Source of the DNA: OMOG01 sp041485845
GTDB taxonomy: Bacteria > Acidobacteriota > Terriglobia > Bryobacterales > Bryobacteraceae
Reading direction: 5' to 3'
DNA length: 21,387 nt
Assembly: GCA_041485845.1 (NCBI GenBank)
Contig: JBGPKH010000071.1
Coordinates: 1 to 21,387, forward strand
Shown piece after piece: positions 1 through 9,186 of this stretch. The translations under genes and the position numbers were made by a program. Each line of letters opens with the position of its first letter. The first letter of the stretch is position 1. A model generated the notes under the pieces. It saw only the letters and a list, made by a program, of their open reading frames with translations. It made no database searches and was not told where the DNA came from.

Positions 1-38
1 CCGGTTCTTCGCCGCGTCTTCAACCGAGCGGTTTGCGA

Positions 39-3000
39 TCAGCCGCCCCACTCACACAAACCCTCCACGTACGCCGCCGACCCGTCCCGCAGCCACCCAT
101 CGAGCTGCGCCGGCTCCTTGAGCTGCTGCCCCCGCATGCGCGGCACCGCCACGAACCGGCACTTCAGCTCCGGCAGCGCAGTCATATCGCCCCAAAGCTT
201 CTCGAACTGCGCCACCGGGAACACGTCCTCCTGCCCCTTCCCCCAGCGCTTCTTCACATCCTTGAGCGTAATGTAAGTGGGCATGCGCGCGGCCACACTC
301 CGCACCGCATCGTGCAACCGATCCGTATCCCCCAACTCCCCGCGAGTCAGCCCGAACACCGCCAGCAGTTGGTCGATATCGATCCAGTACGTCGCGCTGT
401 TGTAATACGACAATCGCGACTCCGTTTCATCGTCCGGCAGCGCCAACCCCTCCACCAGCCGCACGCGGTCGTCCACGCGCGCGAGGCCCCCGCCGCGGTC
501 CTCCACGTGACGCGCGATCACTTCGGTAGTCAGCGCCGCGCCCTCCTCGATGTGGTAACCCAGCAGCGCCGCGTCCACATCCGCGCCCGCCGTATCGATA
601 TTGTGGACCATCAGGTGCTTCAACCGCGGCCTTTCCTCCAGCAGCCGCAGAAGCGTGCCATTGCGCAGCAGGTTCGGAACCTCATACCAGTGCCCCACGG
701 GATGCAGGCACTGCATGGGCAGATTGTCGGTATAATTGCCGCCTTCGCCAGTCTGCCTCGCCCACTCGATCAGCGTGGCGTGCAGGCTCTCGCGCACCTT
801 TTGCGCCTGTTCGTCCAGCAACTGCTGCGGCATTTCCTCCCAGGCGAAGCGCAAGTCGCGCTCCATGGGCACCAGCCGCAGGCCGATGATGCGGCCGGGC
901 GAGAGCAGCAGCGGTCCCGGATAGCCGTAGTTCCCGTTCGCGCGAAGATGCGCCTCGATCGCCTCGTGAGTCAGATAGCTGGTCGTCAGGACGTGAGGCG
1001 CCATCGTGCCGCAGGCGCGCCCCACCCGCAGGTTCTTGGCCAGGTGCGTCTCCACAAAGCTCCGATGGCGGCCGCCCAGTTTGCAGAAAGGGTTGAGCGC
1101 CTTCACCACCCCGGCGCCCTTGGTCCAGCGGCTCCCGACCCCGCCGGCCAGCGACACCACCGCCACCATCCCCGCCGCCAGCGCGTCCATTCCGGTCTCG
1201 CGATAGTGCTCCGCCACACCGCCTGCGGCATCCCACACATCCCCTGCGCGCGCATCGTCGATCCGGCTGCTGGCCGGCAGCCGATTCTGCGCCAGCCCGA
1301 TCCGCCCGCCGCGCAGGTCGGCTTGAACCTGCTCGTGCTGCACGCGGTCGAACCCGTGAGTCTCGAGCAGACTCTCCAGGCTCTGCGGCCGTCCCCCATC
1401 CTTCTCCTGGCCTCGCGGCAGCAGGTCGTCGAACAGGTGCTGCATCATCTCCGAGAAACCCGCGTTCTCGCGGCACGCCGCCGTGAACCGCTCCAGCTCC
1501 GCGCGACGCACCGGCGATAACAGGCGCGACTCCGTACGAATGAGCGGCGGAACCGCCATCCGGTAGTACTCCGCGGGCATCAGCGCTGCGTCGCCGCGCA
1601 GCAGCACGGCGTCGGTCCCCCGCTCGTTGATCGCAAAATGGTAGACTACCGGCTCCATGGCGAACGGCACCGCGTGCTCCATCTGCCGTTTGGTCTCGCT
1701 CATAATCGTCTGTAGCCGGTCCTGGGCGGACGCTTTGCGATGCGGGCTGAACAGGAACCCCATCCCCCCGCCCGACATGCCGCCGAGCATCCAGAATCCC
1801 CAGAAGTCGTCCCCGAATTCGGCGCGCGCCCGGGCGATCAGCGTCTCGGTATACAGGTTGCCCGCCCACGGAATAATCGTCTGAATCGGCCCATCGAAGT
1901 TGCGCTCGGTGCAACCGCCGATCGCCCGGATGTCCCCGCTGCTCAGATGGCCCACCACCTCGTCCAGTATGCGGATCGCTTCCCGCCTGCCGCGCCATTC
2001 CGTCTCCGAGCGCAGCAGATATTTCTCCGTGACCATCTCCAGGATCGGCCCCACATCCTGCGCCATCCCGCCGTGAACCAGCACCAGGCTCTCCTGCAAT
2101 TGCTCTCGCGTGCGCTCGGAAACCTCCGCCGCGCTGAAGATCCGATGGTCCGGCAGAAGGCGTCCGCGGCTCACCCCGGATTCCGGATCGTCCCCGCCGG
2201 CGCACACACCGTGGATCAGCTTGATGCCCGGCCACACGCCGCCGGAATCCTGCCAGCCGCCTCCCGATCCGCCCAGCCACTCGCCCAGTATGGCGCGCGC
2301 CGCCACCAGCCGCCGGTCGTGCTCTTCGAGGCCTCCCGTGAGCGCGTGAATCTGGTTTGTCGCGCGCATGCACACGGCGATCAGACACGCCAGCAGGGTC
2401 GTCGACACCGCCAGCCGCGAGCCCTTGGGAATGTCGTTCACCTTGCTCACGATCTCGATTCCGTGCCCCGGCCTGCCGGTCAACCGCGCCAGCACGTCGG
2501 CCAGCGGTTGAGTCGCGCCTTCCAACCCCGGCGGCACGATTCCCGATGCAATCGCCGCCGCCTTCAACAAGCCCAGGTAGTCTCGCGCGAAATCGAACAC
2601 CTCGGCGATCGACGCAATGTCCGCCGACGCCTTCAGATCCACGCTGGCCAACCGCAGCACCGGCTGATCGATGACGCGGAAATACGCTTCCACCGGCGGC
2701 CGCGGCTCGCCCCCGCGGTCTCCTCGCACGCTCAGGTCCACCGAAATGTTGAGCACCCGCGCGCCTTCCGGAAAGTCCATTCCCAGAAAGAAGATGTCGC
2801 TCCACCCGCTGTGCGTCAGGTCCATGCGCACCGGCGTGGCCTCGCGCAGGATGGGGAACACCGGGTCGCTGTTCAGTAGTTCCGGCCGAACGCGCAGCGG
2901 GTAGTCGGCCGGGTGAGCGGTGCGGAACATCCACTGGTTGCCGCGCACCGAACGCACGCTGCGCCGCACCTGGTCGGCGAGGGTCTGAAATCCCAGCGCG

Positions 3001-3356
3001 CGATAGCCCACCGCCAGGGCGCTCGAAATCGCGCCGCTCGGTCCGCCGGCCGCCTGCGCCGCCAGAAAAATGTCGATGGCCTCTTCAAAACGCCGCCTCA
3101 ACAGATTGGCGTACCCGGCGTGAGGCAGGGCCGCGCCCTGACCATCGCGCGCAGGCAGATGAAACCGATGAATCGCATACAGAAAAAAGAGCGCCCGAAC
3201 CCGCTCGTAGAGGTTGTCGCTGGTTCGCCGGAATCGATCCAGCTCTTCGCATCCAGCCAGCAGATCCTCGAGTGTCACCCCACGGCAAAGCGACTCCAGC
3301 GAACGATCCCGTGTCTCCGCATCGCTCGCCGTGATCGCGTCACTGAATCGGCTCAC
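39..3356 (-). CDS. GHMP sugar kinase / UDPGP-type uridylyltransferase fusion
   Basis: This 1105-residue protein appears to join two consecutive steps of sugar activation: phosphorylation of a free sugar at C1, then transfer of a nucleotide. Residues 1-170 are a helical region I do not recognise. Residues 175-540 read as a GHMP kinase of the L-fucokinase type: PVRMDLTHSGWSD (175-187), the ATP-loop equivalent DIPKGSRLAVSTT (308-320), GGSGGGWQDSGG (362-373) and the glycine-rich MLGGMSGGGMGF (523-534). Residues 695-1085 read as a UDPGP nucleotidyltransferase: SLAGGVGSRW (735-744), HPVGHW (885-890) and MVHNIDTAGAD (916-926). The start is GTG at 3354-3356, which overlaps the upstream stop in GTGA, so translation is probably coupled. 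The known Fkp/FKGP fusion has the pyrophosphorylase first and the kinase second; here the order is reversed and the transferase is of the UTP-using family. The ATP loop is degenerate compared with GSGLGTSS-type loops. The sugar is unknown. Confidence 0.85.
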   Translation of the reverse strand: MSRFSDAITASDAETRDRSLESLCRGVTLEDLLAGCEELDRFRRTSDNLYERVRALFFLYAIHRFHLPARDGQGAALPHAGYANLLRRRFEEAIDIFLAAQAAGGPSGAISSALAVGYRALGFQTLADQVRRSVRSVRGNQWMFRTAHPADYPLRVRPELLNSDPVFPILREATPVRMDLTHSGWSDIFFLGMDFPEGARVLNISVDLSVRGDRGGEPRPPVEAYFRVIDQPVLRLASVDLKASADIASIAEVFDFARDYLGLLKAAAIASGIVPPGLEGATQPLADVLARLTGRPGHGIEIVSKVNDIPKGSRLAVSTTLLACLIAVCMRATNQIHALTGGLEEHDRRLVAARAILGEWLGGSGGGWQDSGGVWPGIKLIHGVCAGGDDPESGVSRGRLLPDHRIFSAAEVSERTREQLQESLVLVHGGMAQDVGPILEMVTEKYLLRSETEWRGRREAIRILDEVVGHLSSGDIRAIGGCTERNFDGPIQTIIPWAGNLYTETLIARARAEFGDDFWGFWMLGGMSGGGMGFLFSPHRKASAQDRLQTIMSETKRQMEHAVPFAMEPVVYHFAINERGTDAVLLRGDAALMPAEYYRMAVPPLIRTESRLLSPVRRAELERFTAACRENAGFSEMMQHLFDDLLPRGQEKDGGRPQSLESLLETHGFDRVQHEQVQADLRGGRIGLAQNRLPASSRIDDARAGDVWDAAGGVAEHYRETGMDALAAGMVAVVSLAGGVGSRWTKGAGVVKALNPFCKLGGRHRSFVETHLAKNLRVGRACGTMAPHVLTTSYLTHEAIEAHLRANGNYGYPGPLLLSPGRIIGLRLVPMERDLRFAWEEMPQQLLDEQAQKVRESLHATLIEWARQTGEGGNYTDNLPMQCLHPVGHWYEVPNLLRNGTLLRLLEERPRLKHLMVHNIDTAGADVDAALLGYHIEEGAALTTEVIARHVEDRGGGLARVDDRVRLVEGLALPDDETESRLSYYNSATYWIDIDQLLAVFGLTRGELGDTDRLHDAVRSVAARMPTYITLKDVKKRWGKGQEDVFPVAQFEKLWGDMTALPELKCRFVAVPRMRGQQLKEPAQLDGWLRDGSAAYVEGLCEWGG

Positions 3357-4213
3357 CGCTCGCTCCCCGCCGCCGCGCCGGTCATCTCCCGGTCCGCCAG
3401 CAGTTCGAGCAACTGCGAGAGCACCTGCGCGCGATCCTGCCCGTTCAGCGCCAGCGCCAATTGCGCCGTCAGCAGGCCGTAGCGCGCGCCGATATCGTAC
3501 CGCCTCCCGGCATCTTCCACCGCCAGGTACTGCTCGTGCCGCGCGAGTTCACCCAACGCCGCAGAGAGCGTAGCGCTGCCTCCCTCCGCCAGCATTCTCC
3601 CCAGCACATCCATCACGGTGGGAGTCAGAACATGAATCCCGAAGAAGCACAGATAATATCCGGCCCGGATCCCCGGCACCATAAGACGCTGCTCCGCCTC
3701 CGTCGGCGTAGGCTTCTCGATCACCGTCTCCACGCGATAGAGCCCCGGCTGCCCCGGCACGCGCCGTCCCGCCACCGTGCCGAACCGTGGCAGCAGGCTT
3801 TCCCGCGTGGGCTGGACCCCGGATACGGAACACTGCTCGGCCTCGGCAATCTCCACCAGCCGCTGCGCGCAGGGCTTCGACGTGCTCACGTAGAGGTGAT
3901 CTCCCACCATGTGCAGAAACGGATCGCGCCCCACAAACTCGCGCGCGCAATAAATCGCGTGCCCGTATCCGGAAGGCTGCTCCTGCGCCACGAACCGCAC
4001 CGCGCCGCCGTGTGTCCCGGTCACCTGCGCGTAGCGCGTCTCGTCTCCCGGCCAGACGACCACGCAAATCTGCTCCACGTTCGCCGTCAGCGCCTGCTCG
4101 ATCAGAATGCCCAGCACGGACTTCTCGCGTCCATCCCGATCGATCACCGTCTGCAGCGGAAGGGCGCGCTGATTCTGCCCCGCGGCCGTAATTACCGCCT
4201 TCTTGATTCGCAA
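3353..4213 (-). CDS. GalU-like UTP--sugar-1-phosphate uridylyltransferase
   Basis: This 286-residue cytoplasmic nucleotidyltransferase resembles GalU, which makes UDP-glucose from UTP and glucose-1-phosphate. The N-terminus KKAVITAAGQNQRALPLQ aligns with the GalU signature KAVIPAAGxGTRxLP. Other family marks are EQPSGYGHAIYCAREFVG, the metal-site region HMVGDHLY and the VIEKPTPTEAE segment. Length fits GalU (about 280-300). The usual GTR of the signature loop is NQR here, and a basic residue usually present downstream is not obvious, so substrate use may differ from housekeeping GalU. The start is TTG at 4211-4213, chosen because GGGAG lies 8 bases upstream and the frame begins directly with the conserved strand. 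The stop overlaps the GTG of the downstream kinase/uridylyltransferase, so both probably act in one UDP-sugar route. No symbol is given because the exact substrate is uncertain. Confidence 0.85.
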   Translation of the reverse strand: MRIKKAVITAAGQNQRALPLQTVIDRDGREKSVLGILIEQALTANVEQICVVVWPGDETRYAQVTGTHGGAVRFVAQEQPSGYGHAIYCAREFVGRDPFLHMVGDHLYVSTSKPCAQRLVEIAEAEQCSVSGVQPTRESLLPRFGTVAGRRVPGQPGLYRVETVIEKPTPTEAEQRLMVPGIRAGYYLCFFGIHVLTPTVMDVLGRMLAEGGSATLSAALGELARHEQYLAVEDAGRRYDIGARYGLLTAQLALALNGQDRAQVLSQLLELLADREMTGAAAGSER

Positions 4214-4316
4214 GCTGGATACTCCCGTCTATGGAGTGTAACAAGTGACACAGGACTCCCGGCTTTTCACCGGAGATTAGTAGATTGGTTTGGGTCCGTC
4301 TCCAGCCCCGGCGCGA

Positions 4317-4326
4317 TTTGAGCGTG
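4317..4326 (+). repeat. 10-base leader repeat, copy 1 (TTTGAGCGTG)
   Basis: TTTGAGCGTG occurs here exactly 13 bases before the ATG of the ATPase stub at 4340. The same 10-mer occurs at 4464-4473, again exactly 13 bases before the ATG at 4487. The intervening 13 bases share only a GGAT at the same offset. It may be a duplicated leader or chance. Confidence 0.35.
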
Positions 4327-4339
4327 GGAGGATGCAAGC

Positions 4340-4438
4340 ATGAAGGTTGCACGAGCGCGCTTGCGGAATTTCAAGCGTTTTGCCGACTTCGAGCTTGGGT
4401 TTCCCACGAGCGCGGAACGTTGGGTATGGCTCATCTGA
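4340..4438 (+). pseudogene. 5' stub of an AAA/SMC-type ATPase gene
   Basis: A 32-codon frame starts at ATG 4340 behind a strong ribosome binding site (GGGAGG at 4326-4331, 8 bases upstream) and stops at TGA 4436-4438. Its first residues, MKVARARLRNFKRFADFEL, look like the N-terminal strand of RecF/SMC-like AAA ATPases (lrlkNFrrFedleidf), which normally leads within about 10-20 residues into a Walker A motif. No Walker A follows here: the peptide turns into PTSAERWVWLI and stops. I infer an ATPase gene that lost everything after its first 20 or so codons, leaving its translation start intact. It could also be translated as a short peptide without function. Confidence 0.5.
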
Positions 4439-4463
4439 TTTACCGCACGAAGCTGGAAGCCGG

Positions 4464-4473
4464 TTTGAGCGTG
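4464..4473 (+). repeat. 10-base leader repeat, copy 2 (TTTGAGCGTG)
   Basis: This is the second copy of the 10-mer at 4317-4326. It lies 13 bases upstream of the ATG at 4487, the same spacing as the first copy. Confidence 0.35.
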
Positions 4474-4486
4474 AACGGATCTTGAC

Positions 4487-4709
4487 ATGGCTCGGTGTCT
4501 GTATCCTTCGTCGTTTATCTGTGACTGTGGTCATCAGTCGCATTTCTTCGAGAACACGGTCCGCGAATGCGAGGCGTATAGCGCCCGCCGCCGCAAACCG
4601 ATGCATCTCCTGGACTCGGAGCGGGAGGAGCACACTGTGGTTTTCGAGAACGGGCGGGCAGTTGCCGTGATTTGCCCAAAAACTGGGGCGCTGCCAGATC
4701 AACTCTTAA
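4487..4709 (+). pseudogene. Small Cys-rich (probable zinc-binding) protein with lost 3' end
   Basis: From ATG 4487 the first 68 residues read like a genuine small conserved protein: YPSSFICDCGHQSHFFENTV (6-25) with a CxC pair (C12, C14) and a nearby histidine, a Lys/Arg-rich middle, LLDSEREEHTVVFENGRAV (41-59) and VICPK (61-65). C12/C14 with C63 could bind a metal. I recall similar short hypothetical proteins in other bacteria but cannot confirm this. After about residue 70 the frame loses protein-like character and runs on across the opposite-strand Uma2 gene to an in-frame stop at 5195-5197. A one-frame shift would end it at TAA 4707-4709, giving about 74 residues, which seems a natural length. 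I therefore mark it as probably frameshifted or 3'-truncated. No in-frame alternative start lies upstream (TGA at 4472). Confidence 0.45.
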
Positions 4710-4753
4710 ACACGCGCGGGCGGCAACGGGTGAAGGCTCCGCGCCGATTTCCA

Positions 4754-5425
4754 TCAACGCGCGTGGTGTCTCTCCCTGAACGTGGCGAACTCCGACGAAT
4801 GTGTCCCCTGCTCCAGGACCGCGAGCACGCCGGGAACGTCGTTCCTCCAGAACGCCATTTCGTCCAACCAGAGACCCGGGAAGACCAGGGACCGGCGAAT
4901 GCCCGCGCTTTCCGCCGGGATCAATTCAAAGCCGCCGTCCCGGAGGACGCGCCACTCCAGTCGCCGTTCTTCCGGCAAAACCGCCAGGTATTCTCTAACT
5001 CCCGCCCGCTCATAGAGCGCCAGCTTGGGGCCCAAGTCATACGAGCGCGTCGATCCACATACCTCGGCTACCAACTCCGGGGCTCCAACGGGATACTTTC
5101 CCGTATCTCGACTCTGCCCTCCACACTCCGGCCGCAGACGAAGCGCTACGTCCGGTTGCGGCGCGCTCTCGGCCATCAGCCATGTGCCGTTGGCTAACAC
5201 CTCGACAACGCCGGAGTGGCTGGCGTAAAGGCCGGTCCATACTTGGAGAATGTGATCTCTACGGGCGTGTTCGATTGAGACCGGCGATGGCAGGTAAACC
5301 ACTCCGTCGATGAGCTCGGCGAATTTCAGGGTCGGCATGCGCTCCCAACGCGCGAGAAACTCTTCCCGCACGAAGCGATCCCCGGCCTCGAAAAGAAGGG
5401 GATCGACGTGAACAAGGTGTGTCAT
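4754..5425 (-). CDS. Uma2 family (DUF820) PD-(D/E)XK putative endonuclease
   Basis: This 223-residue protein has the Uma2/DUF820 layout, a restriction-endonuclease-like fold of unproven role that is often multicopy in Cyanobacteria, Deinococcus and Acidobacteria. Visible family marks are the N-terminal FAELIDGVVYLPSPVS segment, the acidic strand APQPDVAL (first metal Asp), GAPELVAEVCGSTRSYDLGPK (second acidic residue plus the Lys of the PD-ExK site) and KLALYERAGVREYLAVLPEERRLE. Length is slightly above the usual 185-200 owing to a C-terminal tail (about residues 195-223) ending FRERHHAR. It is transcribed alone, convergent with the decayed Cys-rich gene and divergent from sdhC. The ATG at 5423-5425 has only a weak purine stretch upstream. 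Confidence 0.85.
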   Translation of the reverse strand: MTHLVHVDPLLFEAGDRFVREEFLARWERMPTLKFAELIDGVVYLPSPVSIEHARRDHILQVWTGLYASHSGVVEVLANGTWLMAESAPQPDVALRLRPECGGQSRDTGKYPVGAPELVAEVCGSTRSYDLGPKLALYERAGVREYLAVLPEERRLEWRVLRDGGFELIPAESAGIRRSLVFPGLWLDEMAFWRNDVPGVLAVLEQGTHSSEFATFRERHHAR

Positions 5426-5649
5426 ACGGCGCGCTTCTGCTCACCCAGCTTAACATTCCCCGCCACGTACATCGGCGGCGGTCCGTCACTGCAAGTTCGC
5501 AACCGTCGAATGCACAACGGGTGATGCCCCCACGCAACCGCTCCCGGTTATACTGGAAGTTTGAGAGCTTTAGCCCTGCTTTGTGCACTCCCGCATACGG
5601 GTGTCACCACATCTTTCCAGCGAAGCCATTTCGCCGTCAGGATCGCCGC
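5426..5649. promoter_or_regulatory. Divergent intergenic region between Uma2 gene and sdhCAB
   Basis: These 224 bases separate the minus-strand Uma2 gene from the plus-strand sdh operon. The clearest signal is a -10-like TATACT at 5549-5554 on the plus strand. Apart from that and the sdhC ribosome binding site, I see no convincing operator, riboswitch or small gene. Confidence 0.5.
5549..5554 (+). promoter_or_regulatory. Possible sigma-70 -10 box for sdhCAB
   Basis: TATACT is a one-mismatch match to TATAAT and lies about 95 bases before sdhC. No good -35 hexamer is visible 16-18 bases upstream, so the assignment is tentative. If correct, the leader would be about 90 bases long. Confidence 0.35.
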
Positions 5650-6360
5650 ATGAGCGCACTCGCCATCAATCCCATCCATCAAGCAGTCCGTTTCTACGAA
5701 GCCCCCATCGGCAAGAAGGCCGTCATGGCCCTCACCGGCGTGATTCTCTTCGGCTACGTCGCCGGACACCTGCTCGGCAACCTCCAGATCTATTCCGCGG
5801 ACCACCAACAGATCAACCGCTACGCCGCGTTCCTCCATAACCCGGCGAATGCTGTTCCGCTGTGGGCCATCCGCGCGTTTCTATTCGCGGCCCTCGTGCT
5901 GCACGTCACCGCCTCGGTCCAGCTCTGGAGCCAGAACCGCGCCGCGCGCCCCGTCCGCTACGTCAAGAAGAACGACGTCCCCGCTTCCTACGCCGCCCGC
6001 ACCATGCTCTGGAGCGGCCCCATCGTCGGCGCCTTCGTCGTCTTCCACGTCCTGCACCTCACCGTCGGCGCCGTGCTGCCCCTGCAGGATGTCAACGGCA
6101 GCCCGATCACCCCCGACGTCTACCACAACGTGATCGCCGGTTTCCAAAATCCCTGGGTCTCCGGCTTCTACATCCTGGCCATGATCCTCCTCTGCATGCA
6201 CCTCTATCACGGCCTGTGGAGCATGTTTCAATCCCTGGGCATCGACCATCCGCGCTACACGCCGCTCCTCAAGAAGGGCGCGGCCGTCGTCGCCATCCTG
6301 ATCGCCATCGGCAACTGCTCCATTCCCATCGCCGTGATGGCCGGCATTTTGACTCTCTGA
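5650..6360 (+). CDS. sdhC: Succinate dehydrogenase cytochrome b subunit (type B)
   Basis: This 236-residue integral membrane protein is the single-subunit, di-haem type-B anchor of complex II, passing electrons between quinone/haem and the iron-sulfur subunit. Five membrane segments are visible at about 22-44, 68-92, 119-142, 167-190 and 208-232. Candidate haem-ligand histidines sit in or near them: H40, H85, H133, H136, H184 and H187. The frame is open upstream, but ATG 5650 is chosen because AGGA lies 7 bases before it and the protein then starts MSALAINPIHQAVRFYEAPI, as in relatives. It is followed 12 bases later by sdhA; its TGA (6358-6360) forms part of the sdhA ribosome binding site. 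No sdhD is present, as expected for this class. Confidence 0.93.
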   Translation: MSALAINPIHQAVRFYEAPIGKKAVMALTGVILFGYVAGHLLGNLQIYSADHQQINRYAAFLHNPANAVPLWAIRAFLFAALVLHVTASVQLWSQNRAARPVRYVKKNDVPASYAARTMLWSGPIVGAFVVFHVLHLTVGAVLPLQDVNGSPITPDVYHNVIAGFQNPWVSGFYILAMILLCMHLYHGLWSMFQSLGIDHPRYTPLLKKGAAVVAILIAIGNCSIPIAVMAGILTL

Positions 6361-6372
6361 GGAACGCCCGCA

Positions 6373-8285
<1,913 letters not shown>

Positions 8286-8286
<1 letters not shown>

Positions 8287-9050
8287 TGCGAATCGTTCTC
8301 CACATCTGGCGGCAGCGGAATGCCGGCGAAAAGGGCCGCATGGTGCGCTACGAGGTCCCCAACGTCAGCCAGCACATGTCGTTCCTGGAGATGCTCGACG
8401 TCCTCAACGAAGAGTTGATGGCCAAGGACGAAGACCCGGTGGCGTTCGACCACGATTGCCGCGAAGGCATCTGCGGCATGTGCGGCTGCATGGTCAACGG
8501 CGTGGCCCACGGACCGTTGCCCGGCACCACCCTGTGCCAGCTCCACATGCGCCAGTTCAAGGATGGCGATGAGCTGTATCTCGAGCCGTGGCGCGCGCGC
8601 GCCTTCCCCGTGGTCAAAGACCTGGTGGTGGACCGCTCCTCCTTCGACCGCATCGTCGCCGCCGGCGGCTTCATCTCCGCCGCCACCGGCAGCGCCCCCG
8701 ACGGCAACGCCGTTCTCGTCCCCAAGGACAACGCCGAGCGCTCCATGGACGCCGCCGCCTGCATCGGATGCGGCGCCTGCGTGGCCATGTGCCCCAACGC
8801 CTCGGCATCGCTCTTCACCGCCGCCAAGATCGCCCACCTCGGCCTCCTCCCGCAAGGCCAGCCCGAACGCGACCAGCGCGCGGAGGCCATGGTGGCCCAG
8901 GCGAAACAGGAAATGTTCGGAAGCTGCACCAACATCGGCGAGTGCGAAGCGGTCTGCCCGAAAGAGATCAAGCTCTCCGTCATCGCCTTGATGAATCGCC
9001 ACTTCCTCCGCGCCAAGTGGGCCGGCCGTGCCGGCCTGCCCGACGGCTAG
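8286..9050 (+). CDS. sdhB: Succinate dehydrogenase / fumarate reductase iron-sulfur subunit
   Basis: This 254-residue electron-transfer subunit of complex II links the flavin of SdhA to the quinone/haem site of SdhC. The N-terminal ferredoxin-like domain carries the [2Fe-2S] ligands C58, C63, C66 and C84 (CREGICGMCGC and LCQL). The C-terminal domain has CIGCGACVAMCP (C159, C162, C165, C169) and CTNIGECEAVCPKEI (C214, C220, C224) for the [4Fe-4S] and [3Fe-4S] clusters. All expected cysteines are present. It is the last gene of the operon, and its ATG overlaps the sdhA TAA by one base. No clear hairpin plus T-tract follows it. Confidence 0.96.
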
Positions 9051-9186
9051 CCAGGGTATCGTAGGCCTAAGCTCGCGGCCGGCCTCCGCGCCCTCCGCTC
9101 GCTCAGCGCTCTCCAATTCTGACTCTCTTTTCTCCGCGCGAATCTCAGCGCCTCCGCGTCTCTCCGGTGAGCTCTTGTCACGCTCC
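9051..9186. other. CTCCGCG-rich intergenic sequence between convergent genes
   Basis: These 136 bases between the ends of sdhB and the giant minus-strand gene are pyrimidine-rich on the plus strand. They contain recurring variants of CCTCCGCG, CTCAGCG and CTCTCC (for example at about 9087-9115 and 9131-9170). No open frame of note or intrinsic terminator is present. I have an unverified impression that such CTCCGCG/CTCTGCG strings are scattered through many soil-bacterial genomes as short interspersed repeats. Confidence 0.4.

Noticed and set aside
682..2934. Long minus-strand open frame (about 750 codons) overlapping the kinase/uridylyltransferase fusion in another frame
   Set aside because: Arg/Ala/Gly-rich composition without motifs, while the overlapping frame has clear GHMP and UDPGP motifs. 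High GC makes such shadows common.
4277..4702. Minus-strand frame of 141 codons over the ATPase stub and Cys-rich gene
   Set aside because: No recognisable features. The plus strand has better translation signals and protein-like sequence.
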